Below, in pieces: positions 16,767 to 26,231 of a stretch of 64,000 nt of DNA. Made by a program: the position numbers and the translations under genes. Origin of the DNA: Gammaproteobacteria bacterium. Its GTDB lineage: Bacteria; Pseudomonadota; Gammaproteobacteria; Steroidobacterales; GCA-2729495. A model generated the notes under the pieces. The model was not told where the DNA came from. It ran no database searches and saw only the letters and a program-made list of their open reading frames with translations. Position 1 is the stretch's first letter; each line of letters begins with the position of its first letter. The stretch lies in the NCBI GenBank assembly GCA_028285245.1, contig JANQPY010000025.1, positions 48,855 to 112,854 on the forward strand. Direction: 5' to 3'.

Positions 16767-17276
16767 TTACTGCGCACCGCCAAAGAAAGCAACTCCGCTC
16801 GAGTACTGCGTACCGAAGGTGTTGCGGGCCGATGCAACCTGGCTAATGGCCGACTCCAGATCTGCATCGGTGAGTGAACCCAGTGGATGAATAAACGCCG
16901 CGAAGATCACGCCGTCGCTCAGCGCATAACGAACATCGAGCACGGAGTGATAATTAGCGGCCAGAGCAAGCAGCAACTGCTCGCTCTCAGTCTCCGCCAG
17001 GCTAATGATTGGCGCCACCACCCGCATGCGATCGGCCCGGCTGTCGAATACAGCCTGCAGGTCTGCGCCAGCATAGTTAAAGGCAATCACGTTGCCATCA
17101 ATAATCACGTTGTCGCCCAGCTCAAGAATAATGTTTGCCAGCCGTGCACCCGACATCCGCGCGGTGCTGCCCGGCTCCGCGAACGCCGGCTGCGCCAGCA
17201 ACATGATCACCATCAGTGCTATTCCAGGCATGATCCGATACTCCATTGGCATCGCGGCATTAGGCCGTTTGTCCAT
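16767..17276 (-). CDS. Secreted YbjN/CesT-like domain protein
   Basis: A 169-residue protein with a signal peptide whose hydrophobic core MPGIALMVIMLLAQPAFA ends at an AFA-E cleavage site. The mature part (LANIILELGDNVIIDGNVIAFNYAGADLQAVFDSRADRMRVVAPI) has the alternating strand-helix pattern of the YbjN/type III chaperone-like fold; this is a fold-level guess, not a confirmed family. I chose the ATG at 17276 because GAGGTG lies 6 bases upstream; shorter ATG starts (17252, 17246, 17231) lack one. Its start overlaps the end of the ABC exporter gene by 17 nt. Confidence 0.65.
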   Translation of the reverse strand: MDKRPNAAMPMEYRIMPGIALMVIMLLAQPAFAEPGSTARMSGARLANIILELGDNVIIDGNVIAFNYAGADLQAVFDSRADRMRVVAPIISLAETESEQLLLALAANYHSVLDVRYALSDGVIFAAFIHPLGSLTDADLESAISQVASARNTFGTQYSSGVAFFGGAQ

Positions 17277-19074
17277 CAGGCACCTCAAGTCTCGCGCGCT
17301 CAGCCTGTTGCGTGTGCCACAAATCGGCATAGCGGCCATCGCGGGCAAGCAACTCCGTGTGATTACCCTGCTCCACGACCTTACCCTGGTCAAGCACGAC
17401 GATTAGATCGCTATCCACAACAGTCGACAGGCGGTGGGCAATAACCAGGCTGGTCCGATCCTCGGCGATTTCCTCAAGCGCGGCCAGAATAGCCTGCTCC
17501 GAGCGGCTATCCAGCGACGAAGTCGCTTCATCGAACACCAGAATCGGGGTGGACTTGAGCAAAGCGCGTGCAATCGACACCCGCTGTTTTTCGCCGCCCG
17601 ACAGTTTCAGTCCACGCTCGCCAACCCGGGTCCCCCCCCCTTCGGGCAGATTGCGAACGAAATTCTCCAGATGCGCCAGCTGAATGGCGTTCCAGACTTC
17701 CTCATCGGTCGCATCAGGCCGACCGTAGCGAATGTTCTCGAAGATGCTGTCGTTAAACAACACCGTATCCTGCGGAACAATACCGATTGCGCTGCGCAGG
17801 GAGTGTTGCGTCACGCCATGTATATCCTGACCGTCGATCAGAATTCTTCCCTGCGATACATCATAGAACCGGAACAGCAGTTTGATGAGAGTCGATTTGC
17901 CCGCACCGCTGGCACCCACCACCGCAACCTTCGTTCCGGGCTCGGCAGAGAAACTCAGGTTTTCAATGATCGGTCGATTTTCGTCGTAGCGAAAACTGAC
18001 TGCTTCGAACTCGATACGTCCGGTATCGATCGTTAGTGACTTGGCGTCCGGCACATCAACCACCGTGGCTTCAACCGCCAGCAAATCGAACATCCGTTCA
18101 ATATTGGCCAACGAGGCTTTGATTTCGCGATAGACAAAGCCCAAAAAGCCTAGCGGCAGAAAGAGCTGAATCATGAACTGGTTGATGAGGATGAAATCGC
18201 CTAAGGTCAGCGCGCCGGAGCGCACATTAAACGCCGCGAGACCAATCATTGACGTTTGCGCTGCGGCGATGATCAGCGCCTGGCCTCCATTGAGGGTGAA
18301 GAGCGACAACCGATTCTTGCGGCGGGCCTGCTCCCAGCGGCCCAGCGCAGAGTCGTAGCGGCGTGCCTCAAACTCCTCGTTAACGAAGTACTTGACCGTC
18401 TCGAAATTGATCAGGCTGTCCACGGCTTTCGTGTTGCTGTCCGAGTCGGCTTCGTTAGCTTCGCGCACGAAACGCGTGCGCCACTCAGTCGCAGTCACTG
18501 AAAAACCACCATAAGCAACCACCGCTACCAGCGTGATCAGCGCAAAACTCGGACCGTAGTTGAACAGCAGAATGCTGACCACCGCCACGATCTCGAATAA
18601 CGTGGGCGCGATATTGAAGACAAAGAACCGCAGCAGGAAGCTGATTCCGGTAACGCCACGCTCTATATCGCGGGCGAGTCCGCCAGTCTGACGATTGAGG
18701 TGGTAGTCCAGATCCAGTGAATGCAGGTGGCGGAAAACCTGCAGACCGATGCGACGCATGGCGCGCTCGGTTACGCGGCCGAAGATGGTGTCGCGAATCT
18801 CCGCAAACAAGACGTTAGAGAGTCGCGCCAATCCGTACGCGAGCACTAAACCCAACAGCGTCAGCGTGCCCAACGCCGCCCCGTTGGCAGTTTCCAGCGA
18901 GTCGACCAGGTACTTCAGGAAGAAAGGGATGGTGAGAACGGCAGCCTTTGAAGCGATGAGACAGGCCATCGAGAGGGCAACCCGGCCGCGATACTCCCAG
19001 AGGTACGGCGCCAGCAGTTTAAGCACGCGCCAGTTAACACCCGCATCGGGATCCGTCGCCGGCGTGCCGCGCAT
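17260..19074 (-). CDS. Atm1-like ABC exporter (fused permease and ATPase)
   Basis: Half-size type IV ABC exporter, 604 residues, six membrane helices then a nucleotide-binding domain. The N-terminal PYLWEYRGRVALSM and the HLHSLDLDYHLNRQTGGLARDIERG segment match the Atm1/HMT1/NaAtm1 group, which exports glutathione-linked metal or persulfide species in mitochondria and proteobacteria. ATPase motifs: Walker A GASGAGKST, Q-loop VPQDTVLFND, signature LSGGEKQRVSIARALL, Walker B ILVFDEATSSLD, switch IAHRLST. I prefer the ATG at 19074; the longer frame begins at a TTG (19107). A run of nine C on the plus strand (17632-17640) codes for Gly residues before the signature motif. A GST gene lies directly upstream. 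Confidence 0.92.
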   Translation of the reverse strand: MRGTPATDPDAGVNWRVLKLLAPYLWEYRGRVALSMACLIASKAAVLTIPFFLKYLVDSLETANGAALGTLTLLGLVLAYGLARLSNVLFAEIRDTIFGRVTERAMRRIGLQVFRHLHSLDLDYHLNRQTGGLARDIERGVTGISFLLRFFVFNIAPTLFEIVAVVSILLFNYGPSFALITLVAVVAYGGFSVTATEWRTRFVREANEADSDSNTKAVDSLINFETVKYFVNEEFEARRYDSALGRWEQARRKNRLSLFTLNGGQALIIAAAQTSMIGLAAFNVRSGALTLGDFILINQFMIQLFLPLGFLGFVYREIKASLANIERMFDLLAVEATVVDVPDAKSLTIDTGRIEFEAVSFRYDENRPIIENLSFSAEPGTKVAVVGASGAGKSTLIKLLFRFYDVSQGRILIDGQDIHGVTQHSLRSAIGIVPQDTVLFNDSIFENIRYGRPDATDEEVWNAIQLAHLENFVRNLPEGGGTRVGERGLKLSGGEKQRVSIARALLKSTPILVFDEATSSLDSRSEQAILAALEEIAEDRTSLVIAHRLSTVVDSDLIVVLDQGKVVEQGNHTELLARDGRYADLWHTQQAERARLEVPDGQTA

Positions 19075-19078
19075 GAAC

Positions 19079-19708
19079 TTAAGCGGCCGCCGACGGCCGC
19101 GAAGCAACGCGGGCGTGCCAGTCGGCTAATGCGGGCCGGCCCTGACGACCATCGATGTCTACCCAGCCGGCAAAATCCACCGTGGCAAGCAGACTGATAT
19201 CGGCGAGGGTATAACTCTCACCGGCGAGGTAGTGACTCGTGCCAAGCCGCTGCTCAACACGATCCATGAACTGAAGGATGCGGCGCTGACCACGCTCCAC
19301 GAGTGCTGGCATCTGTGCATAACTGACCGGGCCTGGAAACACATGATCGCGAAACCCGGGCGAGAGATTTCTCAAGGTCTCCGCAATAGCCGGCAAACCT
19401 TCATTCTCGACGATGTTGTTCCACATTAGCACCAGCGCCTGTTCTGTCGGGGTCGCGCCCAACAGAGCTGGCTCGGGAAAGCGGGCTTCCAAGTAGTGGC
19501 AAATTGCCACAACCTCGCTGATGTACGTACCGTCGTCGGTTTCCAGGACCGGTACGGTGCAGCCTGGATTAATCTGCTGAAACTCCGGGGATAACTGCTC
19601 CTTCGCGTAGAGGTTCACCGGCACCAGCGGGATGTCGAGTCCCTTCTCGGCAATAAACATGCGCGCACGCCGCGGGTTTGGGGCGCGATTGAAGTCGAAC
19701 AGTCTCAT
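19079..19708 (-). CDS. Glutathione S-transferase
   Basis: A 209-residue soluble GST. N-terminal thioredoxin fold: MRLFDFNRAPNPRRARMFIAEKGLDI, then the cis-Pro motif GCTVPVLE and the glutathione-binding ETDDGTYISEVVAICHYLE. The C-terminal helical domain has the N-capping motif YTLADISLLATVDF (S/T-x-x-D). The active-site Ser/Tyr/Cys position near residue 9 is not clear-cut, so the catalytic class is uncertain. It ends 4 nt before the Atm1-like exporter start on the same strand; conjugation to glutathione and export are plausibly linked (inference). Confidence 0.9.
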   Translation of the reverse strand: MRLFDFNRAPNPRRARMFIAEKGLDIPLVPVNLYAKEQLSPEFQQINPGCTVPVLETDDGTYISEVVAICHYLEARFPEPALLGATPTEQALVLMWNNIVENEGLPAIAETLRNLSPGFRDHVFPGPVSYAQMPALVERGQRRILQFMDRVEQRLGTSHYLAGESYTLADISLLATVDFAGWVDIDGRQGRPALADWHARVASRPSAAA

Positions 19709-19751
19709 TGCGGCGCCTTAAGCACCGCCGGTCTTGTGGATCCTGGCATGG

Positions 19752-20081
19752 CTACTTTTTCTTCTTGGCGCGGAGTGCGGCGGCGTAAGCCTTTTCGGCC
19801 CACAGGCACATCTCTTCCGGGTCATCAAAGACCGACTCCGGTGCCTGATAGTAGGACATTCCCACGCGTTTCTCGCCTTTTTGGTAGCCGAACTGCGGCA
19901 AATCCAGGGCTTTGAACTCACCTTCGGTTGCCGGGTCCACCTTCAGATAGAGCACGTCATCGGCCACCAGGCCGATCATCAGCCCATCATGAAACACGCC
20001 CTGGCCGCCAAACATGCGCTTAACGGTGACGGGTCCGAACTCGCGCATCGAATCGATCAGATAGTCACCGAACTCAGACAT
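19752..20081 (-). CDS. TfoX N-terminal domain protein
   Basis: A 109-residue protein matching the TfoX/Sxy N-terminal domain: FGPVTVKRMFGGQGVFHDGLMIGLVADDVLYLKVD followed by YYQAPESVFDDPEEMCLWAEKAYAAALRAKKKK. It lacks the C-terminal TfoX domain of the competence regulators, and such short proteins are widespread with no settled function. The Lys-rich end (KKKK) may bind nucleic acid (inference). It stands 43 nt upstream of the GST gene on the same strand. Confidence 0.85.
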   Translation of the reverse strand: MSEFGDYLIDSMREFGPVTVKRMFGGQGVFHDGLMIGLVADDVLYLKVDPATEGEFKALDLPQFGYQKGEKRVGMSYYQAPESVFDDPEEMCLWAEKAYAAALRAKKKK

Positions 20082-20189
20082 CTTTCAGAACTATGATTTC
20101 GAAATGCGGACAGAGTGATGCGCAGAAAAGACTCTTAGCGGAGGGCGCGAGATGGCTGTACCGGACATGTCCGTGGACATCGCGCACGA

Positions 20190-20561
20190 CTAGCCGCCGT
20201 CGAGGACGTAAAAAAACCGGCCAGGAAACGACAGCGCGGTCAGCGCCAGCAGTCCCGCCAGCCACACCGAGCTCCATTGCCAGCTTAAGCTGGCAAAAAA
20301 ATGCCTTAGCTTAACCGCGCCAACAAAACCGACAGCGCCACCCACGGCCAACGCGGACATCAGCACAAACCAGAATGCCGGCGACCAGAGACTTATTGAG
20401 CCAACGAAACCAGCGACCAGACGCCCCAGCGGCAACATTGCGAACAATGCGGCCAGAAGCGCGATGTTCCAGGCCGCGAGCAGCGTCACGGCACGCTGCA
20501 CCGGGCCAAGCCGCGGCGCTGCGCCAGGGGTACTGCCTTCTGGTTTAGCTGTCGTGCCCAT
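20190..20561 (-). CDS. Hypothetical four-TM membrane protein at the end of the opp operon
   Basis: A 123-residue membrane protein with about four hydrophobic segments (residues 26-45, 51-66, 66-86 and 98-113). I do not recognise the family. Its ATG lies 17 nt inside the 3' end of oppF, so it is very likely the last gene of the dctP-oppABCDF operon and translationally coupled to it. Function unknown. Confidence 0.6.
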   Translation of the reverse strand: MGTTAKPEGSTPGAAPRLGPVQRAVTLLAAWNIALLAALFAMLPLGRLVAGFVGSISLWSPAFWFVLMSALAVGGAVGFVGAVKLRHFFASLSWQWSSVWLAGLLALTALSFPGRFFYVLDGG

Positions 20562-21537
20562 AGAGATGGCAGCTCACCGCATGCGGCGATCGTTCGCTAC
20601 CCAAGTTGGTGAACTGCGGGGTCAGCTCCGCGCATTTCGCCATAGCGTCAGGACACCGGGTATGAAAAGGACAACCTGACGGTGGATTCATCGGTGATGG
20701 CACATCGCCCTCAAGCATGATGCGCTGCCTGCCGCTGCCGGGCTCCGGCTGAGGAATCGCGGACATCAGCGCGCGCGTGTATGGGTGCTTTGGGCTGCTA
20801 TACAGCGCCGTTGCGTCAGCCACCTCCACGAGCTTGCCCAGGTACATCACACCCACGACGTCGCTGACATGCTGAATAACTGCCAGGTCGTGGGCAATAA
20901 ACAGAAAAGCAATGCCATGTTCTCGTTGCAGGTCAGCGATCAGATTGAGTATCTGGCTCTGCACCGACACATCGAGCGCCGATACCGGTTCGTCGGCCAC
21001 GATCAGGTCGGGCTTGAGCGACAGCGCGCGAGCAATGCCGATTCGCTGGCGTTGCCCTCCGGAGAACTCATGCGGATAGCGATTGAGAACGCGCGCACTC
21101 ATGCCAACTACATCGAGCAACTGACTGACCTGATGTTCTCTCTCTTTCGGGGTGCCGATCTGATGAATATCCAGCGGTTCGCGCAGCGTCTGAGCTACCG
21201 TTCGACGCGGGCTTAGCGAAGCGTAAGGATCCTGAAAAATCATCTGCATGCGTCGCCGGTAAGGCAGCAACGCCTGTCGCCCAAGTCGCGTGATATCGGT
21301 GCCATCGAGCAGCACCCGGCCACCGGTCGGCTCCTGCAGGCGAATAATCGAGCGGCCCAGTGTGGATTTTCCGCAACCTGACTCGCCAACCAGGCCGAAG
21401 GTCTGACCTCGACGTAGCTGCAGCGTCACGTCGTCCACGGCACGCACCTGCGCGACGACGCGGCGAAATAAACCGCCACGCACGGGGAAATACTTGCGCA
21501 GGCCATCCACCTGCAGCAAAGGCGCCGCTTCACTCAT
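20545..21537 (-). CDS. oppF: Oligopeptide/dipeptide ABC transporter ATP-binding protein, OppF/DppF type
   Basis: Second ATPase of the peptide importer, 330 residues. Walker [16 protein letters not shown]-loop [15 protein letters not shown], signature [16 protein letters not shown], Walker [13 protein letters not shown], and the oligopeptide-family C-terminal extension with the Cys cluster [16 protein letters not shown]. The [12 protein letters not shown] sequence after the first strand is typical of OppF/DppF. The ATG at 21537 overlaps the oppD stop (ATGA); a longer in-frame start is rejected. Opp versus Dpp cannot be decided from sequence. Confidence 0.92.
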   Translation of the reverse strand: MSEAAPLLQVDGLRKYFPVRGGLFRRVVAQVRAVDDVTLQLRRGQTFGLVGESGCGKSTLGRSIIRLQEPTGGRVLLDGTDITRLGRQALLPYRRRMQMIFQDPYASLSPRRTVAQTLREPLDIHQIGTPKEREHQVSQLLDVVGMSARVLNRYPHEFSGGQRQRIGIARALSLKPDLIVADEPVSALDVSVQSQILNLIADLQREHGIAFLFIAHDLAVIQHVSDVVGVMYLGKLVEVADATALYSSPKHPYTRALMSAIPQPEPGSGRQRIMLEGDVPSPMNPPSGCPFHTRCPDAMAKCAELTPQFTNLGSERSPHAVSCHLYGHDS

Positions 21538-22532
21538 GCCACAGGCTCGGCTGGTTGATGGCCGATGGGGTGATAGCAAGCGAACGCCGACTGGCCAGCT
21601 TGCGTCAGCTCAGGCTCTGCGGTCCGGCAGTCTTCCTGCGCGCGGGTGCAACGGTCGGCGAACCGGCAGCCCGGCGGCAGATTCAATAAATCTGGAACCC
21701 GGCCGGCAATGGTTGGCAGCTGTGTCAGGCGCTGATCACGAATCCGCGGAATCGAATCCAGTAGTCCATGCGTATAGGGGTGGCGTGGCGACCTGAACAG
21801 CGGCTCTATCTGCGCCTGTTCGGCGATTCGACCACAGTACATCACGAGGGCCCGCTGGCAGGTTTCAGCGACCACGCCAAGATCATGAGTAATCAAAATT
21901 ACCGCCATGCGAAATTCGCGCTGCAGCTGACCGATCAGTTCGATGACCTGCGCCTGGGTGGTGACGTCCAGCGCAGTGGTTGGCTCATCAGCGACAAGCA
22001 GCTTCGGCCCGCAGGCAAGCGCCATGGCGATCATGACCCGCTGACGCATGCCGCCCGACATTTGATGGGGATAGTCGTCGAGGCGTCTGGCCGGCGCCGG
22101 AATGCCGACCTTGCCCAGCATATCGATCGCTTCGCGGCGCGCCTGGGCTCGGGTTAGCCCTTTGTGGCGGATGATCACATCGGTCATCTGGCTGGCCACC
22201 GTGAATACCGGATTCAGCGCGGTCATCGGCTCCTGGAAAATCATGGAGATCTCACCGCCGCGCACCTCGCGCATGGCGGCCTCATCAAGTTTGGCCAGAT
22301 TGCGGCCTGCAAGCTCAATGCTGCCTGCAGCGATGCGCCCCGGTGGGCTGGGAATCAGCCCCAGCAACGACAATCCGGTGACGGTCTTGCCGCAGCCGGA
22401 CTCACCGACAATGCCGAGCGTTTCGTTCTCATACACATCGAAGCTGATGCCGTCGACTGCGCGTACGCGTCCCTGCGGTGTGGAAAACTCGATCGCCAGA
22501 TCGGTCACTTTGAGCAATGGCGTTGCTGTCAT
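21534..22532 (-). CDS. oppD: Oligopeptide/dipeptide ABC transporter ATP-binding protein, OppD/DppD type
   Basis: First ATPase of the peptide importer, 332 residues. Walker [19 protein letters not shown]-loop [14 protein letters not shown], signature [15 protein letters not shown], Walker [16 protein letters not shown]-loop ITHDLGVV, and the C-terminal Cys cluster ([14 protein letters not shown]) that holds an iron-sulfur cluster in related subunits. Overlaps by 4 nt with both oppC and oppF. Confidence 0.93.
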   Translation of the reverse strand: MTATPLLKVTDLAIEFSTPQGRVRAVDGISFDVYENETLGIVGESGCGKTVTGLSLLGLIPSPPGRIAAGSIELAGRNLAKLDEAAMREVRGGEISMIFQEPMTALNPVFTVASQMTDVIIRHKGLTRAQARREAIDMLGKVGIPAPARRLDDYPHQMSGGMRQRVMIAMALACGPKLLVADEPTTALDVTTQAQVIELIGQLQREFRMAVILITHDLGVVAETCQRALVMYCGRIAEQAQIEPLFRSPRHPYTHGLLDSIPRIRDQRLTQLPTIAGRVPDLLNLPPGCRFADRCTRAQEDCRTAEPELTQAGQSAFACYHPIGHQPAEPVA

Positions 22533-23431
22533 GACTCGGCCACCGTGCGCGGATCCAGCGCATCCTGAAGTGCATCGCTGAACAGATTGAAAGCCATTAC
22601 CAGGCCAAACAGGAGCACCGAGGCGGCCAGAAAGTTATTGAAGAAACCGGCAAGCACTTCCTGCGTGCTCTCCGCGATCATCAGGCCCCAGCTCATGCCG
22701 TCCTTCACGCCTATGCCTAAGAAACTCAAGATCACTTCACTCTTGATCGCCGCAACAAAAGTGATGGTCGCCTGCACCAGCAAGATGTGGCTCGTGTTCG
22801 GCAACACGTGGCGAAAAATGATGGTCAGCTCAGGTACGCCGATGGCATGCGCAGCTTCCACATATTCCTGACCACGCAGCTTAATCACCTCGCCGCGCAC
22901 CAGGCGTCCCGCGGTAATCCAGAACGTGGAAATCATGGCCACGTGCATGGCGTAGGGTGTGTCGCCCAGCGAGTACGCGATTGCGGCGACAAACAGTATG
23001 AACGGTATGGAGTCGAGGACGCCCATGAACCAGAGAATGATCTCGTCGGTCCATGAACCGCTAAAGAAGCCCGCCAGGGCCCCCAGCACCGCGCCCAGCG
23101 CCGTCGCCAGGATGGCAACTACCAGACCCACTTCGAATGACGTCCGCGTGCTGTAGATTGCCCGGTCAAAAATATCCTGACCAATAATGTTGGTACCAAA
23201 CCAGTGTTCCGCCGACGGCGGCTCCCACTTACCGCCTTCGAGCTCCGCCCAGCTCGTCGCCCACCACCCGAAAACCACCCCCAGCGCGATGGCCATGTAG
23301 ACCAGCACCACAGCCAGCGACCAGACGCCAACCCGATCACGGCGGAACTTGTAAGCGGCTTTGGTCCATAGCGACTCTCGCCGTTCCGGCGGGGCGGCAA
23401 TCGTATCGCTGGCCGGTGGCTGCGCGTTCAT
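22529..23431 (-). CDS. oppC: Oligopeptide/dipeptide ABC transporter permease, OppC/DppC type
   Basis: Second permease of the peptide importer, 300 residues. It has the extended cytoplasmic N-terminus of OppC, one early helix followed by the periplasmic HWFGTNIIGQDIFDRAIYSTRTSFEVG segment, five further helices, and the EAA loop reading EYVEAAHAIGVPELTIIFRHVLPNT, which contacts the ATPases. The C-terminus has the usual LFSDALQDALDPR. Overlaps oppB and oppD by 4 nt each. Confidence 0.94.
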   Translation of the reverse strand: MNAQPPASDTIAAPPERRESLWTKAAYKFRRDRVGVWSLAVVLVYMAIALGVVFGWWATSWAELEGGKWEPPSAEHWFGTNIIGQDIFDRAIYSTRTSFEVGLVVAILATALGAVLGALAGFFSGSWTDEIILWFMGVLDSIPFILFVAAIAYSLGDTPYAMHVAMISTFWITAGRLVRGEVIKLRGQEYVEAAHAIGVPELTIIFRHVLPNTSHILLVQATITFVAAIKSEVILSFLGIGVKDGMSWGLMIAESTQEVLAGFFNNFLAASVLLFGLVMAFNLFSDALQDALDPRTVAES

Positions 23432-24381
23432 TTAAGCGACACCCTGGGGTCTACGGCCCGGTACAGGATGTCGGTGAGTAACTGCACGATCACCAGCAGA
23501 ATGGCGGTTAACGCCACCACGGCTTTCAGCACGGGTTGATCACCGGTCACAATCGCGTCGTACGTCGCCTTTCCCACGCCGGGGATACCGAAGTACTGTT
23601 CGAGCAGCAGGCTGCCGCTGATGATGATGACCGGAATCGAAAACATGATCCGCGTGATAATCGGGATCAGCGCGTTCTTCAGGATCAGCTTGTAGAACAG
23701 CGGTGCGGGCGGGACACCGAAAGCGCGCGCGGTGCGCACATGATCGCGGCTCATTTCCTCCACAATCACCGAACGATAGAAGCGCGTGTTGTAGCCCAGC
23801 GCCACGAAGACCGTCGCCAGCGTGGGCACGGTGACATAGCTCACATAGTCGCCAATGCTGTTGACGTCCCAACCGCGCACCGGGAACAAGTTAAGGCCGA
23901 AGCTCGACGAAAAAATAATCTGAAAGGCGATGATGACGATCAGAAAACTGATGCTCATACCAATGGCGGCGGAACCCATGATGAACTTGTCCGCCAGTCC
24001 GCCACGGTAATACGCCGCCAGCAAACCCAACGCAACGCCCAGCAGGTTGCCGAGGATGAAGCCGGGCAGCGCCAGTGCGACCGACACGGGTATCGTGCGC
24101 GCCAACAGACTTGTTACAGGCTCGCCGGTCGATTCTGACGCGCCAAAATTAAAGGTCACCAGCTCCCGAACGTACTCACCGTAACGCACCAGAAACGGCT
24201 TGTTGTAACCAAGCTGCTCCCGCACTTCGGCGATCTGCTCCGCAGTTGGATTCTTGCCCAACAAATCGAAAGTCTTGTCTGGCCCGAAGTACACCATCAA
24301 CAGAAAGCTGATCAGCGTGACGCCGATCACCAGCGGAACGCCGGCAATCAACTTGCGTACTGAGAACTGAAGCAACTCCAT
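23428..24381 (-). CDS. oppB: Oligopeptide/dipeptide ABC transporter permease, OppB/DppB type
   Basis: First permease of the peptide importer, 317 residues and six helices. The start QFSVRKLIAGVPLVIGVTLISFLL and the following long periplasmic segment (LGYNKPFLVRYGEYV) are OppB-like; the EAA loop is RDHVRTARAFGVPPAPLFYKLILKNALIPI. The C-terminus is LLTDILYRAVDPRVSL. Its ATG overlaps the oppA TGA by one base. Confidence 0.94.
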   Translation of the reverse strand: MELLQFSVRKLIAGVPLVIGVTLISFLLMVYFGPDKTFDLLGKNPTAEQIAEVREQLGYNKPFLVRYGEYVRELVTFNFGASESTGEPVTSLLARTIPVSVALALPGFILGNLLGVALGLLAAYYRGGLADKFIMGSAAIGMSISFLIVIIAFQIIFSSSFGLNLFPVRGWDVNSIGDYVSYVTVPTLATVFVALGYNTRFYRSVIVEEMSRDHVRTARAFGVPPAPLFYKLILKNALIPIITRIMFSIPVIIISGSLLLEQYFGIPGVGKATYDAIVTGDQPVLKAVVALTAILLVIVQLLTDILYRAVDPRVSLK

Positions 24382-26231
24382 CAGGGGGATTCAGTCTGCG
24401 CCTGGCGTATGCCCCCGGCACCGTCCGACAACGCAATGTAGGGCCAGTAGTAGCCACCGATGATCTGGCTACTGGGGTAAACGATCACCTCGCGGTGCCA
24501 GATGGGAATGGCAGTGCGGGACAACCCGGTGATGCTCACGCAATCATCGATCAGGATCTGGTTCATACGCCGGTAAATTCTTGTGCGCTCTGGCGAAGGC
24601 TGCATAACAGCCGCCTGCTCATACAAGGCGTTGTATTCGGGGTTGTTGTAGTTTGAGCTATTGGAACCGGGGGCCGCGTTCGGACCATAGAACAACTGCA
24701 GCGTGTTCTCTGCATCCGGATAGTCGAGCCCCCATCCTACTGCGATGTAGGGCAAGCGGCTCTCCCGCCATTGTTTGTTCAAATCGCCGAAACTCGCAAA
24801 CTGCTTGAGCTTAACCTTCTTCTTTGGATAACCAATTTCCACCAGCCACGCGCGAAATTGCTCAAAAAACTGCCGTGGACGCACGCCGCCCGTACTGCCG
24901 TAAAGCAGTTCGGGCAAGTTGTCAGCGTTCCACCCATTGTCGATGAGTAGCTGCCGCGCACCAGCCACGTCACGAGTCACGCTGTCGCGTGACAGCTCAG
25001 GATCAAACTCGGGCACCACAGGTGGAATGATTCCGGGAAACACCGCGCCCAGTCCGAAGTAGAAGCTCTCGTTGCGCGCCTCCCAGTCAAACGACTTCAC
25101 CACCGCACAGCGCAGCGCGTGGTTGCGCTCTGCCTGAATCGGATCGGGGTGGTAACCGAACTCCGGGAAATCCATGTTGAAAGACTGGTAAACGAAACCT
25201 GCCTCAATGTCTGACTTCACGTGATACCTGGCGGCGTACTCAGGTTGCAGCACAACCGGCTGCTTGCTTTGCAGAACCGAATCAGCCAACTCAACCGGCA
25301 AACTGGCAATCTGAATTTCGTTGCCCTTAGTGAACGAGTTCCACCTTGCGGAAGTGTCCTGCACAAAGGCCAGCTCAAAACGGTCGACGAATGGAGGGAG
25401 CTGGCCATGAATGGCTTCAATGCCGGAGAAAGACTGCGTGTCCGGGTCATAGCCCTCTGCATAGATATCGACGGGCGCCCAACGATAGTCGGGATTGGGG
25501 ACCAGAACTGCCCGAGCCGTATCGAACGACTCCAGCCTGAAGGGACCGGAGCCTACTGGCTGCAACGCAAACTCGCGTCCGTACTTCTCCACCGCCTCGC
25601 GGGGTACGACGGCCGCATAGCCCTGCGCCAATGTGTAGGCAAGCTGCGGAAACGGTTTAACCAGCTTGATTTGTAGCGTATGCGAATCGAGGGCACGCAG
25701 TCCTTCCACAGGCTGCGAGTAATCGGAGCCCGCCTCTTTCCAGTCATCGATGCCGACAATCTTGCCCTGCCAAAGCCAGGCGCCCTGCGGTCGCGTTGCG
25801 GGATCGAAATGCCGCTGCAGCGAATAGACCACGTCTTTGGCCACGACCTCGCGCCCCTCCGCATTCGGGAACGCGGGGTCATCGATGAAGCGCACGCCTT
25901 TCCTCAGGCGGATGGTGTAGGTCAACCCATCAGCACTGATCTCGGGAAGTGATGCCGCCAGGTTCGGCTTGAGTTCGTAAGGACGCGCGAGATACCGGTA
26001 GGAGTACAGCGTGTCGTAGGTATTGATGACCAGCAAATTGCTGTACTTGGTCGCCGCCTGCACGGGATCCAGGCTCGTGGGCGTGCCCTCGGTCGAGTGC
26101 CGGTAAACGCGCAGCCCCTCCAGGGAGGGATCAGGTTGATCACTGCCGCCGCCACAGCCTGCGAGCAGCAGCACCAGGACCACCCAGGCTGGCCATACAC
26201 AGTAGTTTGTCCGCAAGCTGAAGCCGGCCAT
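24381..26231 (-). CDS. oppA: Peptide ABC transporter substrate-binding lipoprotein (OppA/DppA family)
   Basis: Extracytoplasmic receptor of the peptide importer, 616 residues, SBP family 5. A lipoprotein signal peptide ends in LLLAGC (lipobox; Cys about 26), so the mature protein is lipid-anchored. The domain opens with STEGTPTSLDPVQAATKYSNLLVINTYDTLYSY and contains family segments GLTYTIRLRKGVRF, GSGPFRLES and the late SRTAIPIWHREVIVYP. Its ATG overlaps the stop of the upstream TRAP receptor gene (TAATG). Confidence 0.92.
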   Translation of the reverse strand: MAGFSLRTNYCVWPAWVVLVLLLAGCGGGSDQPDPSLEGLRVYRHSTEGTPTSLDPVQAATKYSNLLVINTYDTLYSYRYLARPYELKPNLAASLPEISADGLTYTIRLRKGVRFIDDPAFPNAEGREVVAKDVVYSLQRHFDPATRPQGAWLWQGKIVGIDDWKEAGSDYSQPVEGLRALDSHTLQIKLVKPFPQLAYTLAQGYAAVVPREAVEKYGREFALQPVGSGPFRLESFDTARAVLVPNPDYRWAPVDIYAEGYDPDTQSFSGIEAIHGQLPPFVDRFELAFVQDTSARWNSFTKGNEIQIASLPVELADSVLQSKQPVVLQPEYAARYHVKSDIEAGFVYQSFNMDFPEFGYHPDPIQAERNHALRCAVVKSFDWEARNESFYFGLGAVFPGIIPPVVPEFDPELSRDSVTRDVAGARQLLIDNGWNADNLPELLYGSTGGVRPRQFFEQFRAWLVEIGYPKKKVKLKQFASFGDLNKQWRESRLPYIAVGWGLDYPDAENTLQLFYGPNAAPGSNSSNYNNPEYNALYEQAAVMQPSPERTRIYRRMNQILIDDCVSITGLSRTAIPIWHREVIVYPSSQIIGGYYWPYIALSDGAGGIRQAQTESP

